64,000 bases of DNA from Paenibacillus daejeonensis DSM 15491 (GCF_000378385.1 NZ_KB899659.1:1-64000), one strand, 5' to 3'. Counted from the stretch's first letter, positions 1 through 9,280 are shown. The notes: generated by a model from the letters alone, not told the origin. Numbers and translations are program-made.

Positions 1-187
1 TCAACGAAGGGGCGTAGGGATGCTGTCCACGCCCTGAGTAGAGAAAAGCGCATAGTGCATCAGCAAAGGTGAAATCAATCTTTTCTTCGATCGCGCTCCA
101 AAACGGGTGCCGGGGTAACCTCGAATAGACCATATGATCTGCAATGCTTAGTTGGTCAAAGGTTTTGTAACGGACACTCGTTTTCAT
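1..187 (-). CDS. IS1182-like transposase, N-terminal fragment cut by window edge
   Basis: The reading frame opens at ATG 187 after a TAGGAGTG ribosome site and stays open to base 1, giving 62 residues. It begins MKTSVRYKTFDQLSIADHM and contains FWSAIEEKIDFTFADALC and GRGQHPYAPSL. This resembles the start of Paenibacillus IS1182/IS5-type transposases (InsH-like N-terminal domain), which catalyse DNA cut-and-paste. The rest lies left of the window, so intactness cannot be judged. No terminal inverted repeat could be recognised in the 70 bases upstream of the start. Family assignment is from recall of related proteins. Confidence 0.7.
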   Translation of the reverse strand, partial: MKTSVRYKTFDQLSIADHMVYSRLPRHPFWSAIEEKIDFTFADALCAFLYSGRGQHPYAPSL

Positions 188-264
188 TGAGCTTCACTCC
201 TAAGTTGGTGATTTTTCTCTATTATAGCGAATGAGACTCTTGCTTGCAGTTATTCACATTAAAT

Positions 265-338
265 CGACAGTCACGATATGGCCGTTAAAATTTCAAAACA
301 CCGATTTTAGCTCAAATAGCAGCTGTGGTGGCCGTTAG
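265..338 (-). repeat. Half copy of the 185-bp palindromic element (two reverse units)
   Basis: Two 24-nt reverse units lie at 265-288 and 315-338 with a 26-nt linker. This is the same 24/26/24 geometry as the right half of the full copies at 17950 and 27916. The second unit (AATAGCAGCTGTGGTGGCCG then TTAG) closely matches the unit at 28077, and the linkers are also alike. The left half, expected at about 154-264, is absent; that space is occupied by the start of the transposase and its leader. Confidence 0.7.
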
Positions 339-404
339 AATCTGTAAGTTCCCTCTTTCCTCATTTCGCCCCCTTCCCCCCATCCCGTCCATACGACCGT
401 TCAA

Positions 405-450
405 TAAAAAAAAGGCCAATCAAGCGCGATTTCGCGCCCGAATGACCTTT
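405..450 (-). terminator. Intrinsic terminator after yoxD
   Basis: On the minus strand, a long imperfect stem built around GCGCGA/TCGCGC is followed by a run of eight T. It lies directly downstream of the yoxD stop at 461. Confidence 0.8.
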
Positions 451-460
451 TCATTCGGTG

Positions 461-1177
461 TTATGGATTATTGGACCACAATCCTGCATGCTTCAAGACG
501 ACGCGCGGGTGCAGCTTCAATTGCGCCACAACCAGGTCAGCCAGATCCTCAGCCTGCATCACCTTGTCGGGATTACCATCGGTCAGCTTCAGATCAAGTG
601 CCATATCCGTAGCGACCGTACTCGGGGTCAAGGTAGATACCCGGATATTCTTCTTGCGGACCTCCAGCATCAAGGACTCGCTCAAACCAATGACCGCGGC
701 TTTGGAAGCGGTATACGCACTAGTCAATGGCGCTCCCTTCTGTCCTGCTGTCGACGCAATGTTGATAATATCACCGGTATTACGTTCCATCATCTCTGGC
801 AGCACTGCCCGAGTGGTGTAATAGACGCCTTTTACATTCACATCGATAATATTCGTCCACTCTTCTGGTGTCAGATCCATGAATCCGCCGAACTTGGCAA
901 TGCCCGCATTATTGACGAGAATGTCAATCGCACCGAGCTCACCCCGGATGCTCTCTGCTGCTGCTGTGATCGATTGGAGGTCTGCCACATCCGCTGTCGC
1001 GACGGCAGTTTTTACATTATATTGTTTCAGCTCTTCCGCTACCGATTGCAGATGCTCCAGTGTACGGCCTACCAGCCCGACATGCACACCTTCTTGGGCA
1101 AGGGCAATAGCGATGGCACGGCCGATCCCTCTGCCTGCTCCTGTGATAAACGCAACTTTTCCTGTAATGGATTGCAT
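461..1177 (-). CDS. yoxD: YoxD-like short-chain dehydrogenase/reductase (3-ketoacyl-ACP reductase family)
   Basis: A 238-residue classical SDR, presumably a cytoplasmic NAD(P)H-dependent ketoreductase. The nucleotide-binding TGAGRGIG is at about residues 12-19, NNAG at about 88, and the catalytic YTASK near residue 155. Length and sequence follow B. subtilis YoxD closely, including the C-terminal [11 protein letters not shown]-like end. AAAGGAG lies about 10 bases before the ATG. The next gene upstream, at 1280, is a second SDR on the same strand about 100 bases away. The natural substrate of YoxD is not established to my knowledge, so the ketoacyl-ACP label is a family name only. Confidence 0.88.
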   Translation of the reverse strand: MQSITGKVAFITGAGRGIGRAIAIALAQEGVHVGLVGRTLEHLQSVAEELKQYNVKTAVATADVADLQSITAAAESIRGELGAIDILVNNAGIAKFGGFMDLTPEEWTNIIDVNVKGVYYTTRAVLPEMMERNTGDIINIASTAGQKGAPLTSAYTASKAAVIGLSESLMLEVRKKNIRVSTLTPSTVATDMALDLKLTDGNPDKVMQAEDLADLVVAQLKLHPRVVLKHAGLWSNNP

Positions 1178-1279
1178 ACGTCATTCGCTCCTTTCGAAGA
1201 ACAAGATCCACTCCATTTTACCGTTCTCCGTTGCGAAAGGAAAGTGCGTCCCGTTGTCCCCTGCCAGCCATCATTCATC

Positions 1280-2074
1280 TTAGTAAATTGTGGGTACCAT
1301 GCCCCCATCCATCCGGATCGGTGAGCCTTTGAATGCCGAGGCATAGGGACTGCAGAGAAAGGCGGCCAAGCGTCCAATTTCTAATGGTCTGATGAAGCGC
1401 TGAATTTCGGATTGCGGCAGGTTTTTGCTCATAAAATCCTTCTCTTTGTCCTTAAAGGTCATGTCAGTCTGTGAATAGATACCGTCGATGATCTGCTGCA
1501 CATTCTCGGACAAGGTTGGTCCCGGCATGATGGTGTTCACGGTAACCTCCGAACCCTTCGTTAACTTCGACAAGCTCTTGGCCAAAGAGAGCAGCATCGA
1601 TTTCGTCACAGCATAATGCGGCATCTGACCGGATGGCATGACGGCCTCCTCACTGGCAATAAAGAGGATTCGTCCATCATTGTTGCTGAGCATGGAGGGC
1701 AGATAGAACTGAGTCAGGCGATTGGCAGCGAGTACATTGGTACGAATGTAATGCTCCCATATGTCATCGCTTAGATCATCATAAGCTCTGATCTCATAGA
1801 TCCCCATGCTATTGATCAACAGGTCGACTTGAGGAAATTTCGCCAAAAGCGCCTCTCTTTGCTGATTATCCACGAGATCTGCAGCTGCATTCTGAGGCCG
1901 GGTGTCGGGAAACTCCGCCTGGATCTCCATCACGGTAATCTCGACCGCTTCCCTGCTCCTGCCATTGATTAAGACATGAACGCCTTCCCTCGCGAGCTCG
2001 ATCGCTATCGCTTTACCAATCCCTTTCGTCGAACCGGTTACAAGGGCGGTCTTGCCCTTTAATCCCATATCCAT
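1280..2074 (-). CDS. SDR family oxidoreductase
   Basis: A 264-residue short-chain dehydrogenase with TGSTKGIG at residues 13-20 and a YAVTK active site (Tyr/Lys) in the middle. The structural NNAG motif is replaced by INSMG. The C-terminal GSPIRMDGGMVPTIY is typical of enoyl-(ACP) reductase-like SDRs. It is predicted to be a soluble NAD(P)-dependent oxidoreductase; the substrate is unknown. The start has two options, ATG 2074 or the in-frame ATG six bases later, which is better spaced from AAGG. It lies between an AraC gene and yoxD, all on the minus strand, so co-transcription is possible. Confidence 0.85.
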   Translation of the reverse strand: MDMGLKGKTALVTGSTKGIGKAIAIELAREGVHVLINGRSREAVEITVMEIQAEFPDTRPQNAAADLVDNQQREALLAKFPQVDLLINSMGIYEIRAYDDLSDDIWEHYIRTNVLAANRLTQFYLPSMLSNNDGRILFIASEEAVMPSGQMPHYAVTKSMLLSLAKSLSKLTKGSEVTVNTIMPGPTLSENVQQIIDGIYSQTDMTFKDKEKDFMSKNLPQSEIQRFIRPLEIGRLAAFLCSPYASAFKGSPIRMDGGMVPTIY

Positions 2075-2128
2075 TGTCCTTATCCCACTCCCTACTTCTA
2101 GTATAGGAATAAGGATAGCTTGTTCTGA

Positions 2129-3157
2129 CTACTCAGTAACTAGCGGGGAGCGCCAATGATCTTGCGAGGCGCGCCAATTGGCGGGCGTGTCCCCTTCCCA
2201 CGAGCGAAAGGCGCGATAGAATGAATTCTGATCTTCATAGCCTACAAGGAAGGCAATTTCTTTGATCTCCAGCGACGGATCTGCTAAGTAGTGTAAGGCT
2301 TGTTCATGTCTGGTTTGCGTGATCAACTCTGTGAACCTTATCCCTGCTTCCGCCAAACGTCGCTGCAAGGTACGATCGCTCATTCCCAGTTCACTGGCAA
2401 TGGTTTGAATATCATATTGGCCACGGGATAGGTTACGGGAAAGAATATATTTTACGTTCTCCGTGATGCTGCGTGCCTTCGGCAGTTCGTGGAGGGAACG
2501 ATCCAGAGCAGGCGTAAGAATCGCTAGCATTTCTTCGTTATAGGTAATAAACGGCCGATCCAAGTCCCTCCGATGCAGGATGATCCGGTTGCCAGACGCG
2601 CCGGTATGCACAGAGCAGCCGAAATAAGCTTGCAGCACGTCCTTGTTGCCCATTTCGTCCATGATTTCTACTGCATGAGCCACAAGCTGGGTTCCCGTTC
2701 CCCGGCGGCCCAGCTCGAGCAGATTAGCCAGAGTCACGCCTACCAGGATTGGTGGTCCAGGCTCCCCCGGGTTCTGCCAGGCCAGGTCGATGACAGCATA
2801 GGCTCCTTCTTCGTGCAGACGTAAGTATTCCGGCGGACACATCTGCTTATACCGTGTCATACGCAGGAGAGCCTCCCGAAAATCCGGGGCGTGAAAGGTC
2901 GCTAATACCGCAGGTGGATAGTGGGCCGTGTCAAAAGCGGTCGCCAGCTCGATCAATCCTGTTGCAGCATCGCCGGCAAGCTCAGCGTAGCTCTGCCAAA
3001 TCGCATAGTATTGGGCTGTAGTGACAATCGGTTCCTCAAGGATGGCCATCGGGAGATTAGCATGGACCACGACCTCTTCGGGGGAATGGTCTAACGAGCG
3101 CAGACTGGACCAGAACCCGGGTGCAAGCTTGACTCGATCGGATGCTGAAGCATTCAT
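2129..3157 (-). CDS. AraC-family regulator with arabinose-binding-like N-terminal domain
   Basis: A 342-residue transcription factor. Residues about 15-200 resemble the AraC_arabinose_bd domain seen in OruR/ArgR-type regulators (includes ATFHAPDFREALLRMTRY and a CSVHTGASGN segment). Residues about 235-330 hold two helix-turn-helix motifs (IQTIASELGMSDRTLQRRL and IAFLVGYEDQNSFYRAF). The start at 3157 was chosen because GGGAGGG lies nine bases before ATG AAT GCT. A longer upstream frame lacks a ribosome site. It precedes the SDR genes at 1280 and 461 and probably controls one of them; this is inference from order only. Confidence 0.85.
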   Translation of the reverse strand: MNASASDRVKLAPGFWSSLRSLDHSPEEVVVHANLPMAILEEPIVTTAQYYAIWQSYAELAGDAATGLIELATAFDTAHYPPAVLATFHAPDFREALLRMTRYKQMCPPEYLRLHEEGAYAVIDLAWQNPGEPGPPILVGVTLANLLELGRRGTGTQLVAHAVEIMDEMGNKDVLQAYFGCSVHTGASGNRIILHRRDLDRPFITYNEEMLAILTPALDRSLHELPKARSITENVKYILSRNLSRGQYDIQTIASELGMSDRTLQRRLAEAGIRFTELITQTRHEQALHYLADPSLEIKEIAFLVGYEDQNSFYRAFRSWEGDTPANWRASQDHWRSPLVTE

Positions 3158-3227
3158 GATGATTAACCCTCCCGGACATTCAAACAAGTAATTGGCCCAC
3201 GGGGACCGTGGACCATTACATTATAGC

Positions 3228-4199
3228 CTAACCTTCAAGTAAGGTCATTTGTTCTTGCATATATCTGGCCCCTTGCGCTGCGTTCTTCGGACTCACGGCC
3301 TCAATTCGCATCATTTCGTCTTGCGTAAGGATAATATCCGCGGCAGCGGTGTTCTCCTCCAGATATTTGATTCGCTTCGTGCCTGGGATAGGCAACGCCC
3401 CGTTTGCGATCGTCCAGGCAATGGCTAGTTGTGAGGGAGAACAATTCTTTTCGTTAGCAATCTCTTTAATCTTGTTGACGATTTGGATATTTTTGTCGAA
3501 ATTCTCTCCCTGGAAACGAGGCATCCACCTGCGAAGATCATCTGCAGCCAAATCTTCAAATGAGCTTAGCTCACCAGAGATAAACCCTCGGCTGAGCGGG
3601 CTATAGGCTACATGGGTAATCCCCAGTTCTCTTAAAGTCGGGAGTATCTCTTCTTCGATGTCCCGACTCCAGAGGGAATATTCGCTCTCTAGCGCTGAGA
3701 CGGGATGCACGGCATGAGCCCGGCGAATGGTGGAAGCCGAAGCTTCCGACAGTCCGATTGCTCGAACCTTCCCTGCCTTGACGAGATCTGACATTGCCCC
3801 TACTGTCTCTTCAATCGGCACTTGCGGATCTACCCGATGCTGGTAGTATAAATCGATATAATCCGTATTTAATCGACGCAGGCTATCTTCTATTGCCTTC
3901 CTTACGTAATCTGGGTGGCCGCTGATGCCTTCGTAATTAGGGGTGTAAGAAAATTTGGTCGCAATGATCGCTTGCTCTCGTCGACCCTGAAGCGCTTTTC
4001 CGAGCAACTCTTCATTATGCCCGTTCCCATATACGTCTGCTGTATCAAATAAGGTGACGCCTAGCTCCAACGCACGATGGATGGTCTGAATCGACTGCTC
4101 GTCATTCGTTTCCCCGTATATCCCTGGAGACATGCCCATAATACCAAGTCCGATGGAAGACAAGCTAATCTTGCTATTCCCCAACGTAATATTTTTCAT
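3228..4199 (-). CDS. Aldo/keto reductase
   Basis: A 323-residue NADPH-dependent aldo/keto reductase of the AKR7/YhdN-like type with an (alpha/beta)8 barrel. Catalytic residues are visible as DTADVYGNG (Asp, Tyr), IATKFS (Lys) and YYQHRVD (His). [13 protein letters not shown] near the C terminus is the cofactor-binding segment. The start at 4199 was chosen because GAGGG sits eight bases before this ATG. The MerR gene at 4204 ends just upstream, so the two are translationally close and share an operon. The MerR-type promoter at 4692 probably induces both in response to an electrophile or aldehyde; this is inference. Confidence 0.9.
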   Translation of the reverse strand: MKNITLGNSKISLSSIGLGIMGMSPGIYGETNDEQSIQTIHRALELGVTLFDTADVYGNGHNEELLGKALQGRREQAIIATKFSYTPNYEGISGHPDYVRKAIEDSLRRLNTDYIDLYYQHRVDPQVPIEETVGAMSDLVKAGKVRAIGLSEASASTIRRAHAVHPVSALESEYSLWSRDIEEEILPTLRELGITHVAYSPLSRGFISGELSSFEDLAADDLRRWMPRFQGENFDKNIQIVNKIKEIANEKNCSPSQLAIAWTIANGALPIPGTKRIKYLEENTAAADIILTQDEMMRIEAVSPKNAAQGARYMQEQMTLLEG

Positions 4200-4203
4200 T
4201 TCA

Positions 4204-4638
4204 TTATCCCTCATTTTTGTTTAATTGGTTGTGCTGATCTTCCATTTGATGGAGAAGACTGCTTTCGGAAGGTAGCCTCCCTTTTTCGATTTCCTCATAG
4301 ATGGCCAATTTGTTATTTACACCATCAAGAGCTTCAGCCAGCTCATTTTGACGGCGGTACAATTCCTCTTTGTACTGGTTTAGGATCGCTTTTCTCTGCG
4401 GTATCGTAGCATCGCCGTCTAACGCCAGGTTAACCATTTGCTTCATGACTGAGATTTTCATTCCGGTGGCCCGGAAGCAGGTCATTAACCGAATCCAGTC
4501 GAGATGATCTTGTTCAAACAAACGATTGCCATGTTGATCCCTTTTGATATAAGGGAGCAATCCCTCCTTTTCATAAAACCGGATGGTGTGAGCCGGGCAA
4601 CCTAGCCGCTCTGAGGCTTCTTTTATCGTAAATGACAT
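4204..4638 (-). CDS. MerR-family regulator (AdhR-like)
   Basis: A 144-residue regulator. The N-terminal winged helix is [20 protein letters not shown] then FYEKEGLLP, followed by a long dimerisation coiled coil (about residues 80-125). There is no cysteine pair for metal binding at the C terminus. It is the first gene of a two-gene unit with the aldo/keto reductase. A perfect 9-bp-arm dyad within a 19-bp-spaced promoter lies 60 bases upstream, indicating autoregulation of the operon. The arrangement parallels the MerR/AKR pair at 10852/9829. Confidence 0.9.
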   Translation of the reverse strand: MSFTIKEASERLGCPAHTIRFYEKEGLLPYIKRDQHGNRLFEQDHLDWIRLMTCFRATGMKISVMKQMVNLALDGDATIPQRKAILNQYKEELYRRQNELAEALDGVNNKLAIYEEIEKGRLPSESSLLHQMEDQHNQLNKNEG

Positions 4639-4691
4639 CGGGAATGGCTCCTTTACAACTCATTTTTAAGTAAGACGGCTGGTTGTTGAAT

Positions 4692-4722
4692 AGCCTAAAC
4701 CTTAAAGTGTACTTTAAGGCAA
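4692..4722 (-). promoter_or_regulatory. MerR-type promoter with 19-bp spacer and operator dyad
   Basis: Minus strand: -35 TTGCCT (4717-4722), exactly 19 bp, then -10 TAGGCT (4692-4697). The spacer contains most of a dyad with arms CCTTAAAGT and ACTTTAAGG at 4700-4719. An overlong spacer with a central dyad is the hallmark of promoters twisted open by MerR-family activators. It reads into merR and then the aldo/keto reductase gene. Confidence 0.8.
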
Positions 4723-4748
4723 GAATTATTTTGTGCGCATCACAAAAG

Positions 4749-4801
4749 AGTGCCTCATGGGCGTAACGGTGTAGCAGGTTCCGTTTCACACATGAGGCAC
4801 T
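4749..4801 (-). terminator. Terminator after the ABC permease gene
   Basis: Perfect 11-bp arms AGTGCCTCATG and CATGAGGCACT enclose a nested AACGG/CCGTT helix. CTCTTTTG follows on the minus strand. It lies just downstream of the stop at 4814. Confidence 0.65.
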
Positions 4802-4813
4802 AGAGGGTAAGGA

Positions 4814-6442
4814 TTACTTTACACGAAAGCGCCGGTCTGCAAATTTTGTGACAAGGGGTCCTGTCATAAACACGTAGGTCAGGGTCAAGACAACCACGAT
4901 AACAGCTAGAACCCATAGATTCGGACGGATCAGCATCGTTGCGACAAAGGCGCCGGAGAACACGCTATTGATCAGAAAGAAAAATGGATTCTTCGTATTC
5001 AGTTCAGTTGTATAGGGCTGCAGCACATAATAGAGCAGCAGATGATGTACTGAGAAGAACACAGCGAGCGACAGAGTCAGCAGCCAGAGCGGCAGTAGAA
5101 ATCCGGGGATTTCTCCTCCAGACACAATCAGAACAGACACAGTTAATACCGCTGCCAGACTCGTTCCGATTAGAACATTCATCCGCAGCAGTTGTCCCAG
5201 CCGCAGGCGGAAATGCTGCACGGCATCCTTCCGATAGAAACGATAGCGCATGAGCGGCATATCGCAATGATAGAACCAGGTCTTGCACAGATGATCACCC
5301 ATTGCAAAATACAGCATAGCGAGGATGACGAAAGGAACAAATTCTCCGAGCCATGCAACCTCCAGTGTATTGGACATGGTCAGGGCGACGGCCGCAAGCA
5401 CAACGCCGAGTACACCGATGATGGACAGCCGCTTGCGGAGTGGTGCACGGATCAGGCTCCGATGACGTGTCATAAAAATCTGATGCGTATAGGCATAGCC
5501 CTTTTTCCTGGTAGCCTCATCTGTATCGCTTGGCTCAAACGTCCGGTTTTCCGAATAGTCCTTGTCGCTGGCCTGCACACTTTTTTGCTGAGCATCAGCG
5601 ATTAGCTGCTGCATATTCAACAACGGATCATCGCGGTTTGTCGATTCTCGTAAGGCAGCTGTATAATCTGTCTTGCGAAGCAGCAAATAACCGGTAACTA
5701 ATCCGAACACCAGGAGAAGTGCCAACATGAATGGCTGTCCGAGGATTGCATCACCGAATGCCGGTATGACATCAAGTGGCGTCAACGGCAGATAGGCCAG
5801 CGCAGCTGCAAGCAACGTGATGAGCATAACCGTCCCCGTTTTCTTGACCAACACAATCCCGCTCCATCGGTACAACGCCAGGTGCAGCCATTCCGTTCCC
5901 ACTCGCCATAGGGTCACAGCCCCCACCAGCAGAACAGCTTGCAGTAAGGTGATACCCAGACCGCTACCAATCACGAGCATGGCAATCAATTGATACAAGA
6001 AGAACGTCGCATAGCGGTATAAGATCGTTGCCCGCATATACCGAGTCGGCGCAATTCGCATCAGCCGGACGGCGATGTATTTTATCTTGGTCGGCTCTAG
6101 TACCTTCGCACTCGATACGCCTGCTAATAGAACACTCAGACAGAAATACATATGCACAAATAAAGCACGACGCGCATCATCTGCCCATTCCCCTGCCCAC
6201 ACTTGCAAGGGTAGAGCTATCATCACGCCTAGGTATAAAAAGCTGCTCGCCAGGCCAGCCATGATCATTAAGACGACCGCTGCAATGCCTGCCACTCGTT
6301 TGGCGCCAACAGCGGCATAAGCCCGCTCATTGACCAATCGATTAAGCAGAGGCAGACGCTGTGCATAATAGATCAAGCGGTTAGCCCATGTTGTTGCCTG
6401 CAAGCGCCACATGGTGGTGATCGTGCTCCACACCTCAGTCAT
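4814..6442 (-). CDS. ABC transporter permease (EcsB-like, multi-pass)
   Basis: A 542-residue integral membrane protein. Hydrophobic segments cluster at about residues 50-80, 100-120, 150-185, 200-260, 350-380, 415-450 and 490-525. There is a long polar loop near residues 270-340. It is the membrane partner of the ATPase encoded at 6435. The ATG at 6442 overlaps the ATPase stop codon, with CGGAG seven bases upstream, so the two are translationally coupled. A GTG seven codons upstream is less likely. The substrate is unknown; the architecture resembles EcsB and bacteriocin/antibiotic-export permeases, but the match is weak. Confidence 0.75.
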   Translation of the reverse strand: MTEVWSTITTMWRLQATTWANRLIYYAQRLPLLNRLVNERAYAAVGAKRVAGIAAVVLMIMAGLASSFLYLGVMIALPLQVWAGEWADDARRALFVHMYFCLSVLLAGVSSAKVLEPTKIKYIAVRLMRIAPTRYMRATILYRYATFFLYQLIAMLVIGSGLGITLLQAVLLVGAVTLWRVGTEWLHLALYRWSGIVLVKKTGTVMLITLLAAALAYLPLTPLDVIPAFGDAILGQPFMLALLLVFGLVTGYLLLRKTDYTAALRESTNRDDPLLNMQQLIADAQQKSVQASDKDYSENRTFEPSDTDEATRKKGYAYTHQIFMTRHRSLIRAPLRKRLSIIGVLGVVLAAVALTMSNTLEVAWLGEFVPFVILAMLYFAMGDHLCKTWFYHCDMPLMRYRFYRKDAVQHFRLRLGQLLRMNVLIGTSLAAVLTVSVLIVSGGEIPGFLLPLWLLTLSLAVFFSVHHLLLYYVLQPYTTELNTKNPFFFLINSVFSGAFVATMLIRPNLWVLAVIVVVLTLTYVFMTGPLVTKFADRRFRVK

Positions 6443-7169
6443 TCGATGGCTCCGTTCCGTCACGCAACAGCTCGATCACTTGCTGCTCGACATCAGGCCG
6501 ACTCAGCAGCTCGGTGGATACCCGCGATAACTTTCCGTTATGGAGAATAACCAGTTCATCGCATAAATCTGCAGCTAATTGCAAAATATGCGTGGAGAAG
6601 ATCAGCACATGATCCCCTTTCATCTCTCGCAGCAATTGCTTCATCTCCAAGGCAACAATGACATCAAACGACGTCAGCGGCTCATCCAGCAAAATAATGG
6701 GAGGCTTCATGAGCAGAAAGAGCAGCATTTGAATCTTATTCTTCATGCCGTGTGAATAATGCTTGATCAGGTTGTGTCGGTCATCCTTAGCGATTCGCAT
6801 CATATCGAATAATCCATCGATATCGTCGCCGCGCCCAGCAATGGCTGCTTCATTAACATCGATATAAAAACGTATGAATTCGTAACCGGTTAGGAATTCC
6901 GGCAAGATCGGCAGGGAATATACATACCCGACATCACCATCCTGCACATCGCGAACCGAAGATCCATCTTCCAACTGTATCTTACCGCCGTCTGTGTCCG
7001 TCTCCCCGCCAAGACAATTAAATAAGGTCGTCTTGCCAGCCCCGTTTCGGCCCAGCAACCCATAGATTTTCCCCTGTTCAAAACGAAAATCTGCACCAGC
7101 CAGCACCTGTTTTTGACCAAAGCTTTTTCTAAGGTCCTCCAGAACAAGTGCCTTCTTCCCTGTTGTCAT
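6435..7169 (-). CDS. ABC transporter ATP-binding protein
   Basis: A 244-residue cytoplasmic ATPase. The Walker A motif is GRNGAGKTT (about residues 38-46). The signature region is YSHGMKNKIQM, with the canonical LSGGQ degenerate as in many export systems. The Walker B motif is IILLDEP and the switch histidine is in STHIL. It couples ATP hydrolysis to transport through the permease encoded immediately downstream. AGGAT precedes the ATG. Nothing in the neighbourhood identifies the transported compound. Confidence 0.88.
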   Translation of the reverse strand: MTTGKKALVLEDLRKSFGQKQVLAGADFRFEQGKIYGLLGRNGAGKTTLFNCLGGETDTDGGKIQLEDGSSVRDVQDGDVGYVYSLPILPEFLTGYEFIRFYIDVNEAAIAGRGDDIDGLFDMMRIAKDDRHNLIKHYSHGMKNKIQMLLFLLMKPPIILLDEPLTSFDVIVALEMKQLLREMKGDHVLIFSTHILQLAADLCDELVILHNGKLSRVSTELLSRPDVEQQVIELLRDGTEPSND

Positions 7170-7249
7170 GCTGTTATCCTGTGGTTCTATCGTGCGTCAC
7201 ACTCCCTAACTTATTGTTTGTGTCCAATATTGTCCATTATAGCATAATC

Positions 7250-7723
7250 CTATAGCCCTTTAGAAAGGTTCATCTTACCGGGAATGTATCCGAGTTGTCT
7301 ACCAATTTTCGAGATTTGACCTCTATGATGGAATTCGTGTGTAATGCAGTGCGTAAATAACCATAATTGGGTGGCCTCCGCACTACTACTCATCCACGGT
7401 TCTTGAACGGCAGGTTTCCATTTGTCCTTAAAATCTCGCAGGAATTCGTAGACCAAGGCATCTGTTCTCTTAAAAACCTCTCGCATCTTCTCTACACTGT
7501 CAATAGACTGGGGTTTTAGTCGGGGTGTCGATAGCCCAAGCCCACGTTTCCCCATCCAGACAAGATAACAATCCGCCACATGAGCATGTAGACTGCGAAT
7601 CGAACTGTCGCCTAGAGGATCTATTGCTTTTATGTAATCTGCAGCGGTCATGCCTTCACAAAAACGGAATAAGGACTCACGGGTACGCTGGATCATTTCA
7701 TACTGGCTTTGAAGAACATTCAT
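7250..7723 (-). CDS. DinB-family putative metal-dependent protein
   Basis: A 157-residue four-helix-bundle protein of the DinB/YfiT-like superfamily. The family uses three histidines for metal. Here the candidates are in HAHVADCYLVW and in HCITHEFHHRGQI. The start at 7723 follows AAAGGAG with good spacing; an upstream hydrophobic extension in the same frame has no ribosome site and is rejected. Members act as thiol-dependent S-transferases or damage-inducible proteins. The substrate is unknown here. It is divergent from the TetR gene at 7875. Confidence 0.82.
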   Translation of the reverse strand: MNVLQSQYEMIQRTRESLFRFCEGMTAADYIKAIDPLGDSSIRSLHAHVADCYLVWMGKRGLGLSTPRLKPQSIDSVEKMREVFKRTDALVYEFLRDFKDKWKPAVQEPWMSSSAEATQLWLFTHCITHEFHHRGQISKIGRQLGYIPGKMNLSKGL

Positions 7724-7803
7724 TGCAGTTAACTCCTTTACGACGTGATATAGACTATAGATGTCTATGATAACTACAATTATGATGTACGTCAATATTA
7801 GAC

Positions 7804-7832
7804 TTGATCCTTTTGACCTCATGCTGTATATT
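7804..7832 (+). promoter_or_regulatory. Likely promoter of the TetR-map operon
   Basis: TTGATC (7804-7809), 17 bp, TATATT (7827-7832), about 40 bases before the tetR start. The DinB gene diverges from here, so the TetR protein could act on both sides. Confidence 0.5.
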
Positions 7833-7874
7833 ATTTTTACATTGACATTTCTGCAGGTCTAAAAAGGAGGCGCC

Positions 7875-8477
7875 ATGTCCCCACGTACGAAAGAACAGAA
7901 TGAAGCCATCCGTGAAATGCGTATGAATCAAATTATGAACGCGGCGGCGGCGGTCTATCTGGAGCAAGGCATTCAGCTGGAAATCCGCGATGTGGCTGTC
8001 CGCGCAGAGCTCGGGTACGGAACCGTATACCATTATTACAAAAACAAGCACATGCTGTTGGAAGATATGCTGTGGGATGCGCTCGATCGAACAGAGTTGG
8101 CTATACGTCCCGCTTTGACAGAGCATGACAATGGTGTGCTACAAGCCGAAGTGTTTTCTAATCTCCTCTTGCGCACCTGCATGGAAGACTCTTCCGTGTT
8201 TATTTTACTTAAATCAGTGGCAGATAATTTTCATCACTTTCCAGGGAACCGGTTCAGTAAGCTATTTGCCGAATTTCAGGCCCGCATTTATTTACCGTTT
8301 GTGAATATGATTCGTGAAGGGACGGCCTCCGACACACCGGAGAAGATGGCTAACCTGATCTTCGGCTCACTTGTTGGTTACGCTACCTTAAACATTCACC
8401 ACCATATGCGGGAAGAGATGGGTGTTCAAGACATCATAGATTTGATTTTTTCGGGTATACCCGCTAAGGAGAGATGA
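7875..8477 (+). CDS. TetR-family transcriptional regulator
   Basis: A 200-residue regulator. The N-terminal helix-turn-helix spans about residues 15-60 (IRDVAVRAELGYGTVYHYYK). The C-terminal all-helical ligand domain resembles the TetR_C domains of YerO/YhgD-type proteins. AAAAGGAGG lies six bases before the ATG. The stop overlaps the possible first start of the methionine aminopeptidase gene, so these two are one operon. The inducer is unknown. Confidence 0.88.
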   Translation: MSPRTKEQNEAIREMRMNQIMNAAAAVYLEQGIQLEIRDVAVRAELGYGTVYHYYKNKHMLLEDMLWDALDRTELAIRPALTEHDNGVLQAEVFSNLLLRTCMEDSSVFILLKSVADNFHHFPGNRFSKLFAEFQARIYLPFVNMIREGTASDTPEKMANLIFGSLVGYATLNIHHHMREEMGVQDIIDLIFSGIPAKER

Positions 8478-8482
8478 ACAGG

Positions 8483-9229
8483 ATGATTATCCTGAAATCC
8501 AGAACAGAAATTGATGAGATGAGAAAAGCTGGGCAAATCGTTGCTGCGTTTCACAAAGCGATCGCGGGCATGATTCGGCCGGGTATAACAACCCTTGAGA
8601 TTGAGAAATTTGCTGTGCGTTTTCTGAAAGAGAACGGCGCCAAAGCGCACACGATTGGCTACAATGGCTATCCGTATGCAACATGCGCATCGGTCAATGA
8701 CGTCATTGCACATGGGTTTCCGAGCGACAAGCCACTCCAGGAAGGTGATATCGTCACCATCGATATCGTCGCAGAGGCCGATGGCTGGATTGGCGATTCG
8801 GCTTGGTGTTATGCAGTTGGCCAGGTGTCAGATGAAGCACGCCGACTGATGCAGGTCACCAAGGAATGCCTGGATATTGGGATTCAGCACGCGGTTGTCG
8901 GAAACCGGATCGGCGATGTCATGCATGTCGTTCAGACCCACGCAGAGCAACATGGCTTCTCAGTCGTGCGTGATCTGCTAGGTCATGGCGTAGGACGGGA
9001 AATGCATGAGGAGCCCAACTATCCGCATGTCGGCAAACCGGGCAAAGGGCCGCGCCTGAAGGAAGGCATGGTGCTAACCATTGAACCAATGATTAATGCA
9101 GGCCAGTACCATATGAAAATGGATGCTGACGGCTGGACGGCCAGAACCGTTGACGGCTCGCTGTCCGCTCAATACGAGCATACACTCGCCATTACGGCGG
9201 ACGGCCCAATTGTATTGACTGCGCAATAG
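8483..9229 (+). CDS. map: Type I methionine aminopeptidase
   Basis: A 248-residue pita-bread metallopeptidase that removes the initiator methionine from new proteins. The five metal ligands are visible: Asp in TIDIVAEADGW, Asp in GDSAW, His in GHGVGREMHEEP, Glu in TIEPM and Glu in YEHTLAIT. The start at 8483 gives the family-typical MIILKSRTEIDEMR. An ATG nine bases earlier overlaps the tetR stop but sits too close to AAGGAG. Coupling to a TetR regulator rather than to ribosomal genes suggests an accessory paralogue, not the housekeeping copy. Confidence 0.93.
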   Translation: MIILKSRTEIDEMRKAGQIVAAFHKAIAGMIRPGITTLEIEKFAVRFLKENGAKAHTIGYNGYPYATCASVNDVIAHGFPSDKPLQEGDIVTIDIVAEADGWIGDSAWCYAVGQVSDEARRLMQVTKECLDIGIQHAVVGNRIGDVMHVVQTHAEQHGFSVVRDLLGHGVGREMHEEPNYPHVGKPGKGPRLKEGMVLTIEPMINAGQYHMKMDADGWTARTVDGSLSAQYEHTLAITADGPIVLTAQ

Positions 9230-9240
9230 GTAAGGTGTTA

Positions 9241-9280
9241 AAAAAACCAGAAACTCCGTACATCGGAAGTTCTGGTTTTT
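9241..9280 (+). terminator. Terminator after map
   Basis: AAAACCAGAA and TTCTGGTTTT form a perfect stem with an inner ACTCCG/CGGAAGT pairing, then a T run. It lies 12 bases after the stop. A-rich upstream sequence makes it potentially bidirectional. Confidence 0.85.

Noticed and set aside
458-1324. Long plus-strand open frames opposite yoxD
   Set aside because: No ribosome site, odd composition (Cys/His-rich), and they mirror a clear SDR gene on the other strand.
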